Positions 1 through 6,004 of a stretch of 13,474 bases of DNA are shown in pieces. The notes under the pieces are model-generated. The model had not been told where the DNA came from. It did not search any database and saw only the letters and a list, made by a program, of their open reading frames with translations. How positions within the stretch are numbered: position 1 is the stretch's first letter; every line of letters starts with the position of its first letter. The translations under genes were made by a program, and so were the position numbers. The stretch is taken from assembly GCA_023249255.1 (NCBI GenBank), contig JAHFCY010000072.1, forward strand, positions 1 through 13,474, written 5' to 3'. Source of the DNA: Candidatus Lindowiibacteriota bacterium (GTDB lineage Bacteria; Lindowbacteria; 2-12-FULL-62-27).

Positions 1-189
1 CCCGTCGATCGTCAGAATTTTCCGAACCGGGAAGGCCTGCGCCTTTTCAACGGTCTTGTCGACACTGTTGTTGTCGACGAGGATGACTTCGAAGCACGGA
101 TAATCCTGATTGAAGACTTCCCGAAGACAGGAGGATATCCAGCGTTCCTCGTTTTTGGTTCGGATGATGATGGAGACTTTGTCCGTCAT
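1..189 (-). CDS. GT2 family glycosyltransferase, N-terminal part (runs off left edge)
   Basis: Reading the minus strand from the ATG at 189 gives 63 uninterrupted codons to the window edge. The protein begins MTDKVSIIIRTKNEERW and continues with FEVILVDNNSVDKTVEKA. This is the start of a GT-A fold glycosyltransferase of family GT2: beta-strand 1 (VSIIIRTKNEE), then the nucleotide-binding VDNNSxDKT motif at about residues 38-46. The DXD-type metal site and acceptor domain lie outside the window, so sugar specificity cannot be judged. The IIIRTKNEE opening resembles the GT2 half of the fusion at 6005-7918. The ATG overlaps the TGA of the oxidoreductase at 186-1376 by four bases (ATGA, 186-189), so the two are probably translated together. 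No clear Shine-Dalgarno is visible, which fits translational coupling. Confidence 0.9.
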   Translation of the reverse strand, partial: MTDKVSIIIRTKNEERWISSCLREVFNQDYPCFEVILVDNNSVDKTVEKAQAFPVRKILTIDG

Positions 190-1376
190 GCAGACACGCT
201 CTGCCGGTTGAAAGCCGGAACATCGATCCATTCGCCGCCGGATGCGAGCGAGCGGTTGACGGCGTCAATCACCGCGGTCGAAACCAGCGCGTCCCGGAAC
301 GTCGGCCGCCGTCCCTCAAAATCAGCCGGGGTCGCCGAACCGGCCCGAACGGCCGCCGCATCCTCGACAAATTGCCGGACGCTGCGATATCCGTAGCCGC
401 GGAACTGACTGTGTCCATCAGGCGCCGGAAGGATTTCGGAAAAATATGGATTGACTTCACGCGGGCCGTCTTCGTCTGTTGTGACCCGGACTCCACGCCG
501 TTTCTGATCGCTGTCATACCGGCCGGCGGTCCCGACGAACGATAGGGTTTGATCGGACATGGCCGTGGACGAGTCGGGGTCGATCCAATTAACGGCAATC
601 ACAGTGTGGAATCGCCCGGCCGACACGTCCTCCCATTCGATCGTCGCCTGGATGGCGTCCCATGTGTCTATGCCCTGCCGGATCAACCACCGCTTCTGGC
701 CAACCGCCATGGACCGGACAGGCCGGGCGCCCGTCACAAAATACAAAATGTCCACGTAATGCACGCCGAGATATTGAAATATGTTTGTTCGGGCGCTCCA
801 GGCTCGAAAGAGTTCCGTCGGAACCTGTTTTTTCTGGCTGTATTCGACAACCGCATAGAGCGGCAATCCGAGCCGGCCGGACTGAAAGATCGATTTAAGA
901 TGCAGATTCGCCTCGTCCCAGCGTTTGTGAAACTCCACCGCTCCGTAAACGGTGTGATCTTCGGCCAGCTTGACCAGCCGGAGGGATTCGGCCATCGTGG
1001 GCGTGAGAGGTTTGACGACCAGACAGTGAATGCCGGCTTCTATCAATTCGGCCGCGTGTTCGAAATGAAGCGGATCCGGCGTGACCACGATAGCCGCATC
1101 AACGGCATCGCCGGCGGCAAGCGCGATTCGAAACGCCTTCGAATCATCACCCGCTTGTGGAAATCCTTGAATGGACAGACGGGTTCCGAGGATATCGTTC
1201 AACCCGGTCAGTTTCTCTTGAAGATTCCGGATACTTCGAGACGTCGTCGCCGCAACCGTCACACGATCAATCAGACCGTCCCGATAACATTCAGCCAGAG
1301 AAGGAAGGATGGTGCCAAATCCTTCCCCCCCTCGACCGCAAACATACGCGCCGGCGCCCAGAACGAGGATGTGCAT
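186..1376 (-). CDS. Gfo/Idh/MocA family NAD(P)-dependent oxidoreductase
   Basis: A 396-aa protein, of normal length for this family of sugar or nucleotide-sugar oxidoreductases. The N-terminal Rossmann domain has ILVLGAGAY at residues 3-11. The segment VVTPDPLHFEHA (97-108) is the usual cofactor-side loop. The catalytic-lysine motif usually reads EKP and here reads VKP, with Lys122. The C-terminal half carries GVHYVD (204-209), matching the conserved H-x-x-D of the substrate site. The likely reaction is oxidation or reduction at one carbon of a sugar, probably on a nucleotide-activated intermediate in the cytoplasm. The exact substrate is unknown. An in-frame TAG lies only nine bases before the ATG, so 1376 is the earliest possible start. 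No Shine-Dalgarno is present, while a candidate -10 box sits just upstream. A run of seven Gs falls in codons 15-18. Confidence 0.9.
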   Translation of the reverse strand: MHILVLGAGAYVCGRGGEGFGTILPSLAECYRDGLIDRVTVAATTSRSIRNLQEKLTGLNDILGTRLSIQGFPQAGDDSKAFRIALAAGDAVDAAIVVTPDPLHFEHAAELIEAGIHCLVVKPLTPTMAESLRLVKLAEDHTVYGAVEFHKRWDEANLHLKSIFQSGRLGLPLYAVVEYSQKKQVPTELFRAWSARTNIFQYLGVHYVDILYFVTGARPVRSMAVGQKRWLIRQGIDTWDAIQATIEWEDVSAGRFHTVIAVNWIDPDSSTAMSDQTLSFVGTAGRYDSDQKRRGVRVTTDEDGPREVNPYFSEILPAPDGHSQFRGYGYRSVRQFVEDAAAVRAGSATPADFEGRRPTFRDALVSTAVIDAVNRSLASGGEWIDVPAFNRQSVSA

Positions 1377-1384
1377 ACCGGACG

Positions 1385-1413
1385 ACTATAATAATGGGGG
1401 GGAGAAGATGCAA
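1385..1413 (-). promoter_or_regulatory. Candidate promoter for the oxidoreductase-GT2 pair, giving a near-leaderless mRNA
   Basis: On the minus strand TTGCAT (1413-1408) is followed after exactly 17 bases by TATAGT (1390-1385), one mismatch from the sigma70 -10 consensus. The -35 matches only three of six positions. Transcription would begin near 1378-1379, two or three bases before the ATG at 1376. That agrees with the lack of a Shine-Dalgarno. The spacer contains a seven-base C run on this strand (1402-1396). The location is the 96-base gap after the upstream minus-strand gene. Confidence 0.4.
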
Positions 1414-1458
1414 GTTTGCGGGCGGCAGGAGAGATGCCGGCGAAACTTCGGCAACGCA

Positions 1459-1484
1459 TTCAGGGAATGTCTTCAGGGAATGTC
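1459..1484. repeat. Perfect 13-bp tandem duplication at the 3' end of the GT-B-like gene
   Basis: TTCAGGGAATGTC occurs twice in immediate succession (1459-1471 and 1472-1484). The right-hand copy contains the TGA stop of the minus-strand gene at 1473-3359, so the extra copy lies just after the stop and does not alter the protein. It looks like a simple slippage or replication duplication. Confidence 0.9.
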
Positions 1485-3359
1485 CCGAACCGGCGGCGTG
1501 GGAAACGACTCACGCGACAGGTAAAAAGCCAGGCGCTCGCGCACGAATTCCCGGACCGGTTTGGAATCCGGGTTCGCGTCCAGCATTCCGACTCTTTCCA
1601 AAACCGTCTCAAATCCCTCCTCTGGATAAACGTGCGCGCAAGATTGCGGCAGGTCGATCCAGTCGATGTCCATCGTGTGGGACGTCACCATGTGAATCAC
1701 GGGACACCCCGAGGCCAGCGCGTCCAGATATGCCGACGTGGACGTCCAGATCATGGCCTTGCATTCCTGAAATAATTTGCCGAGCGGCTCGTTTGTCACC
1801 TTCCAACTTGCAGGGACGATCACGTCGAACAGTTTCAGGTCGCGACACACCTGATTCCAGTCAATCAGGCTGTGGACTTTGACGGCGATCCGGCAGGATA
1901 TTCCGTCAAAGAGGCACACAAGCCGATGGACGAGTTCCTGCGTTTCAGGATAGGAGGCGGACGTACAGACTAAAAAATCGCAGCGAAACTCCCGGGCCGG
2001 ACGCGCGGCTGCAGGCGCGGATTTGTCGAGGGCGGCATACCTCAACGGATATCCGACACGCACGTCGGGATACCCCAGGGACCGAAAATGGGCCGCATAT
2101 CGTTCCCCGTTGCAGACGATCGTATCCGGCCGGGGAACAATCCGCAGTTCGTCAGCGGACGACACGTATGCCAGCTGCAATTCAAACACCACCGCATGCT
2201 GATAGCCGCAAATCCAGATTGACGGATTGAGTGATTTCAGCGCGCGCATAAACCATTTTTCCCACGGCTGATTTTCAAACGGCAGATACACAGCGTCGAC
2301 GATGATTCCCCTCTCCCGAAGCCGCTTTGCGAGCGCATCGTGAATCAAAGCGAGCGCGACAACCGGACTGAATCGGCTGGAACGGATTTCTTCCGCGATC
2401 AGCGGCGTCAGATCGGCGTCTCCCAGCCGCGCCTCCGGGCATCGGAACGAGAATGGCCGGATCGTTTTCCACAGTATTTTGAAAACGTCGGTCACGCCGA
2501 CGATCTGTTCAATTGCGGCGAATCCCGGCGTCCGATCCAGAAACGATTTCAATCGACGCACGTCCCTGGATCGCTGAATAGCCAGTACCGTCCAGGCAGA
2601 TCGTCCGGTCGTGCGAATCAAGTCGGCCAATCCTTCGAAATAGACGTCTGAAAATCGTCCGTTCAATCCGGACGTCGAAAAAAACCACGTTCGAATCATC
2701 GTCACGCGTGAGCCGGCCGACGGCAGGGAATTTTTGGCGGAATTCAGGACGAAACGCTTGAACAGTTCATCCTTCAAAAATGACAGGCGCGGTCCCCAGT
2801 ATCGCGCGATGTCCTTCAAGAGCCTCATCGGCGACCATTTGGGTCGTCCGCTGTATCGTTTCACGGTCCAGCCCTGCCCGCGAAAATACATTTCGAACAC
2901 CCGCGCCAGAGCCGGCGTTTCGATGACCAGAAACAAATCGGCCGATGGAACTTGCCGCGCATAAGCACGGATCATCTCGAATGCCGACACATTATAAAAA
3001 AGCGGCGAGAGGTAATGGCTTTTGGCGGAGCACGGAAGAAGCCACCAATCGGGACTGCCGGATTGGACCGCCATGCGACCCATCAGATCGACAAACGGCT
3101 GTTTGACCCGAAGGCATGCCGCGCGAAATATCCGGGATGGATCGGGGAAGACCAATCCGAGACTCCGGGCCCATTTTTGTGTTTCGAGCGCCTTCAGATA
3201 ATTGAGTCCCAAATAAAAAACGTGCGCGGCCGCGGCTCGCTCCCGGTCGTGCGCCCGGGCCATGATCGACAAAATCGACGGCGCGAGGATCACAGTCCGT
3301 GTTTGTGAATTGCCGTTCATCGGTTTCATGTTATCATTTATTGAATAGAGCTCCATCAT
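1473..3359 (-). CDS. GT-B-like surface carbohydrate biosynthesis protein (putative glycosyltransferase)
   Basis: A 628-aa soluble-looking protein without an obvious signal peptide or membrane helix. I recognise the general type, large GT-B-like proteins of surface polysaccharide loci, but not a named gene. Visible landmarks: FENQPWEKWF (361-370), GYQHAVVFEL (385-394), PDTIVCNGERYAAHF (411-425) followed by VGYPLRY (435-441), KVHSLIDW (494-501), and TSTSAYLDALASGCPVIHM (539-557). The last is typical of a GT-B C-terminal nucleotide-binding domain, and KVH recalls the KxH element of CDP-glycerol-type transferases. The N-terminal 340 residues are not recognisable by eye. The likely role is transfer of a sugar or polyol phosphate in glycan assembly. 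The start is uncertain: MM at 3359/3356 lacks a Shine-Dalgarno, and Met11 (3329) or Met14 (3320) are alternatives, since recognisable sequence begins near residue 22. Confidence 0.75.
   Translation of the reverse strand: MMELYSINDNMKPMNGNSQTRTVILAPSILSIMARAHDRERAAAAHVFYLGLNYLKALETQKWARSLGLVFPDPSRIFRAACLRVKQPFVDLMGRMAVQSGSPDWWLLPCSAKSHYLSPLFYNVSAFEMIRAYARQVPSADLFLVIETPALARVFEMYFRGQGWTVKRYSGRPKWSPMRLLKDIARYWGPRLSFLKDELFKRFVLNSAKNSLPSAGSRVTMIRTWFFSTSGLNGRFSDVYFEGLADLIRTTGRSAWTVLAIQRSRDVRRLKSFLDRTPGFAAIEQIVGVTDVFKILWKTIRPFSFRCPEARLGDADLTPLIAEEIRSSRFSPVVALALIHDALAKRLRERGIIVDAVYLPFENQPWEKWFMRALKSLNPSIWICGYQHAVVFELQLAYVSSADELRIVPRPDTIVCNGERYAAHFRSLGYPDVRVGYPLRYAALDKSAPAAARPAREFRCDFLVCTSASYPETQELVHRLVCLFDGISCRIAVKVHSLIDWNQVCRDLKLFDVIVPASWKVTNEPLGKLFQECKAMIWTSTSAYLDALASGCPVIHMVTSHTMDIDWIDLPQSCAHVYPEEGFETVLERVGMLDANPDSKPVREFVRERLAFYLSRESFPTPPVRDIP
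3310..3337 (+). promoter_or_regulatory. Candidate extended -10 promoter for the plus-strand sugar operon
   Basis: TTGCCG (3310-3315, four of six matches to the -35 consensus) is separated by 16 bases from TATCAT (3332-3337, five of six). A TG dinucleotide at 3329-3330 makes it an extended -10 element. Transcription would begin near 3344, leaving about 43 bases before the ATG at 3387. The element lies inside the first codons of the divergent minus-strand gene if that gene really starts at 3359, because only 27 bases separate the two annotated starts. Confidence 0.45.
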
Positions 3360-3386
3360 GTCGCGCAGAGGCAGGTATCCAGACGC

Positions 3387-4181
3387 ATGTCCAAGATGAA
3401 ATCCGTCGCCGTCATTCCAGCCCGGATTGGATCGTCACGCTTCCCCGGCAAACCGCTGGCCAGAATCGGCGGACGGTCAATGATCGAACACGTGTACCGA
3501 CGGACGGCTCTGTGCCGGACGCTGTCCGGTGTCGTGGTCGCCACCTGTGACGCCGAAATCCGGGATCACGTCGAACTGTTTGGCGGAACCGTCGTCATGA
3601 CGTCGCCGCGGCATGACCGTGCCAGCGAGCGGGCGGCGGAAGCGGCGGAACATCTGGAGGCCGACGTCATCGTGATGGTCCAGGGAGACGAGCCGATGAT
3701 CGTTCCGGAGATGATATCCGATGCCCTGGCGCCGATGCATACGGATCCGGATGTTCAGTGCGTGAATCTGGTGAAGCGGATCAAGGATGAGCGGGAATAC
3801 CAGGACATAAACGCCGTCAAAGTCGTCATGGGCCTAAACGGCGACGCGTTGTATTTTTCGCGGGCGCCGATACCGTTTTCCCTGTCGGCGTCGTTTGCTC
3901 ACCTGACCGTCTTCAAACAGGTTTGCGTCATTCCGTTCACGCGGGAGTTCCTTCGGATGTACGCGGCCCTTCCGCCCACGCCTCTGGAACAGGCCGAGTC
4001 GATCGACATGTTGAGAATTCTCGAGCATGGCCACCGCGTCAGGCTTGTCGAAACTCGCGTCTCAACGCACGCAGTCGACACGCCCGCGGATGTGATTCTC
4101 GTCGATCGCCTGATGAAGAACGATCCGCTCCTGTCCCGCTATCCGCCGCCCATTGCGGCAGGGCAGGGCCAGCCATCCTGA
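3387..4181 (+). CDS. KdsB-like CTP:sugar-acid cytidylyltransferase
   Basis: A 264-aa protein of the CMP-Kdo synthetase (KdsB) family, which couples CTP to an acidic sugar to form a CMP-sugar donor. Conserved features: IPARIGSSRFPGKPL (10-24, the nucleotide-binding loop), QGDEPMI (around 104-110, with the metal-binding Asp), NAVKVV and ALYFSRAPIP, PLEQAES, and VDTPAD near the C-terminus. Regions that normally contact Kdo differ: the usual SGTER segment reads RASER, and the HLGIYGYR block is replaced by FKQVCVIPF. The substrate may therefore not be Kdo, so no symbol is assigned. A purine-rich AGAGGCAGG (3367-3375) lies 11 bases before the ATG at 3387. Met4 (3396) is an alternative start. The TGA overlaps the next gene's ATG by one base (TGATG). 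First gene of a five-gene operon. Confidence 0.85.
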   Translation: MSKMKSVAVIPARIGSSRFPGKPLARIGGRSMIEHVYRRTALCRTLSGVVVATCDAEIRDHVELFGGTVVMTSPRHDRASERAAEAAEHLEADVIVMVQGDEPMIVPEMISDALAPMHTDPDVQCVNLVKRIKDEREYQDINAVKVVMGLNGDALYFSRAPIPFSLSASFAHLTVFKQVCVIPFTREFLRMYAALPPTPLEQAESIDMLRILEHGHRVRLVETRVSTHAVDTPADVILVDRLMKNDPLLSRYPPPIAAGQGQPS

Positions 4182-5122
4182 TGTGGCGCGCGCTCATTTC
4201 CGCCCCGTACCTTCAACCGGTCATTGACCGTTATCGGCCCCGGCTGGCGGAACACGGCATTGAGGTTGTTTTGCCCGAGACACGCGAGCGGTTAAGCGAA
4301 AACGAACTGCTTTCATGCATTTCGGATATCGACGGCGCCATCTGTGGAGACGACCGGTTTTCCGAAACCGTGTTGAAGTCAGCAGGAAAATTAAAAGTCA
4401 TCGTGAAGTGGGGGACCGGCATTGACTCGATCGACGTCGCGGCCGCCGAGCGGAGGGGCATCCGGGTCTGCAACACGCCCGGCGCGTTTACCGATCCCGT
4501 GGCCGATACCGTTCTCGGCTACATCCTCGCGTTTGCGCGTCAGCTGTACGGGATGGATCGCGACATCCGGGAAGGCACATGGCGGAAACGTCTGTCAGTG
4601 ACGCTCGGTGAATGCACTCTGGGGGTCGTCGGAGTCGGCGCCGTCGGCAAGGCCGTTCTGCGACGGGCCGCCGCGTTTGGCATGAAGTTGATCGGCAACG
4701 ACATCGTCCCTGTCGACCCGGCATTTCTGTCCTCTATCGGAGTGATGATGAAACCTCTGGATGATCTATTGGCCGACGCCGATTTTGTCAGTCTCAATTG
4801 CACGCTCAATTCGACGTCATTTCATCTGATCGGTGATCGTCAGCTGTCCCGCATGAAACCGTCATCATTTCTGATCAACACCTCGCGGGGTCCGGTGGTC
4901 GATGAGACCGCGCTGGTCCGCGCGCTCGAGTCCCGCCGAATCGCCGGCGCCGCGCTGGACGTCTTCGAAGAGGAGCCTCTGCCCGCCGACAGCCCCCTTC
5001 GCCGATTGGACACCTGCCTTCTGGCCCCGCACAACGCCAATGCCGGTCCGGCCGCGTGGGACCGCGTTCACGAAAATTCCATCCGTCTCCTGATCGAGCA
5101 TTTGAACGGTCAGGGCCGCTGA
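4181..5122 (+). CDS. SerA-like D-2-hydroxyacid dehydrogenase
   Basis: A 313-aa NAD-dependent D-isomer 2-hydroxyacid dehydrogenase, similar to phosphoglycerate dehydrogenase without the C-terminal ACT regulatory domain. The dinucleotide motif is VVGVGAVG (149-156, GxGxxG), and Asp174 at the end of the second strand suggests NAD preference. The catalytic triad is intact: Arg236 in NTSRGPVVDE, Glu265 in DVFEEEP, and His284 in APHNANAG. The start is the ATG at 4181, which shares its A with the preceding TGA. The frame is open further upstream, but that stretch overlaps the cytidylyltransferase in another frame and is not protein-like. Tight linkage suggests it supplies or modifies a 2-hydroxy or 2-keto acid for the cytidylyltransferase rather than serving serine synthesis. 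That role is inference. Confidence 0.88.
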   Translation: MWRALISAPYLQPVIDRYRPRLAEHGIEVVLPETRERLSENELLSCISDIDGAICGDDRFSETVLKSAGKLKVIVKWGTGIDSIDVAAAERRGIRVCNTPGAFTDPVADTVLGYILAFARQLYGMDRDIREGTWRKRLSVTLGECTLGVVGVGAVGKAVLRRAAAFGMKLIGNDIVPVDPAFLSSIGVMMKPLDDLLADADFVSLNCTLNSTSFHLIGDRQLSRMKPSSFLINTSRGPVVDETALVRALESRRIAGAALDVFEEEPLPADSPLRRLDTCLLAPHNANAGPAAWDRVHENSIRLLIEHLNGQGR

Positions 5123-5174
5123 AGCCCCGGAGTTCTCTTGAAATCGCGCCACGTATTTGCCAAACTGCCCCACC

Positions 5175-5978
5175 ATGGTTGATGAAAATTACACATTCGA
5201 GAAATTTCACGACGCCTGGGCGAAATTGACATGCCGTGAGCTGAAAAAAACCTACGAAAGTTTCAATGAAGTCCGTCTGTTTTTGAAGCACAAACGCGAT
5301 CTGCGGGGAAAACACTTTGTCGAAATCGGCTGTTCGGCCGGCGAACTCTACCGGTACCTGCGGATGTATCATCCGACGGTTCAGTATTACGGCTTTGACA
5401 TTTCCCAAAGCGCGATCAATCGGTCGAAGGAAAAATATCCGGAGGCGAATTTTTCCGTGTGCCGGCGGGATTTGTCGGACATTCGGAGCGTTTGTCCGAA
5501 TCCGGCGGTCGTCTTTGCGCGCGACGTGATTTTGCATCAGACGAAGCCCTTTGAGTTTTTGGAGCGGGTTCTGGCGCTGCCCTGCGAGATGCTGGTCATG
5601 CGTCTTCGGACCCGCGACGTGGGACCGACGGTGCTTGATCCGGATCTTTCGTGTCAGTGGAGCTACACCACGTGGATTCCTTACATGGTGTTGAACGTCG
5701 ATGAAGTTCTGGACACCGTCAAAAAAACAGGCCGCGCCGCCTCGATTTCCCTGATCAAAAATTACAGGCAACTGGGCGGATGGAACTTCCGCTATCTGCC
5801 CAAAGATTGTTATGATCCAAAAACGGGAACGGCGGAAACAGCGATGCTCGTCCAATTTTCAAGCGATCCGCCGTCGACGCCAAAAATCGAGATTGGACGG
5901 CAGGCGGATTCCGATCCGAGGTATACGCTGGTTGATCGAGCCTTGAGGAAAATGAGAAACGCGTTCGTTCGGACGTAA
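5175..5978 (+). CDS. Class I SAM-dependent methyltransferase
   Basis: A 267-aa protein with the Rossmann-like methyltransferase core. Motif I is FVEIGCSAGELYRYL (48-62, E-x-G-x-x-x-G), the acidic residue after strand 2 is Asp75 in YYGFDIS, and RDVILH (116-121) is in the motif IV/post-motif position. It would transfer a methyl group from S-adenosylmethionine, plausibly to a sugar hydroxyl or an amino group of the glycan or its precursor; the acceptor is unknown. I choose ATG at 5175. A TTG six codons upstream (5157) is in frame but has no well-placed Shine-Dalgarno. It sits 52 bases after the dehydrogenase and 26 bases before the next gene, and ends in tandem stops TAA TAG. No signal peptide. 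Confidence 0.82.
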   Translation: MVDENYTFEKFHDAWAKLTCRELKKTYESFNEVRLFLKHKRDLRGKHFVEIGCSAGELYRYLRMYHPTVQYYGFDISQSAINRSKEKYPEANFSVCRRDLSDIRSVCPNPAVVFARDVILHQTKPFEFLERVLALPCEMLVMRLRTRDVGPTVLDPDLSCQWSYTTWIPYMVLNVDEVLDTVKKTGRAASISLIKNYRQLGGWNFRYLPKDCYDPKTGTAETAMLVQFSSDPPSTPKIEIGRQADSDPRYTLVDRALRKMRNAFVRT

Positions 5979-5987
5979 TAGCCGCAA

Positions 5988-5999
5988 GAGAGGGGGGAA
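5988..5999 (+). promoter_or_regulatory. Strong ribosome binding site of the GT2-dehydrogenase fusion
   Basis: The purine block GAGAGGGGGGAA lies seven bases before the ATG at 6005. It is the clearest Shine-Dalgarno in the window and fixes that start. Confidence 0.75.
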
Positions 6000-6004
6000 C
6001 ACCG

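Noticed and set aside
47-268. A 73-codon minus-strand frame at the left edge.
   Set aside because: It is out of frame with the GT2 that starts at 189, whose translation shows clear GT2 motifs, and it crosses into the oxidoreductase.
549-1391. A 280-codon open frame on the plus strand, opposite the oxidoreductase.
   Set aside because: It is antisense to a clear Gfo/Idh/MocA gene with family motifs. The translation has no recognisable domain and is rich in Arg/His/Gln as expected from an antisense shadow of GC-rich coding DNA.
3923-4180. An in-frame upstream extension of the SerA-like dehydrogenase.
   Set aside because: It lies inside the cytidylyltransferase in another frame and is compositionally unlike protein. 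The ATG at 4181 gives the correct family N-terminus.
4875-5855. A 326-codon open frame on the minus strand across the dehydrogenase and methyltransferase.
   Set aside because: It spans two well-supported plus-strand genes and their gap, has no motif, and its Arg-rich end is typical of an antisense reading.
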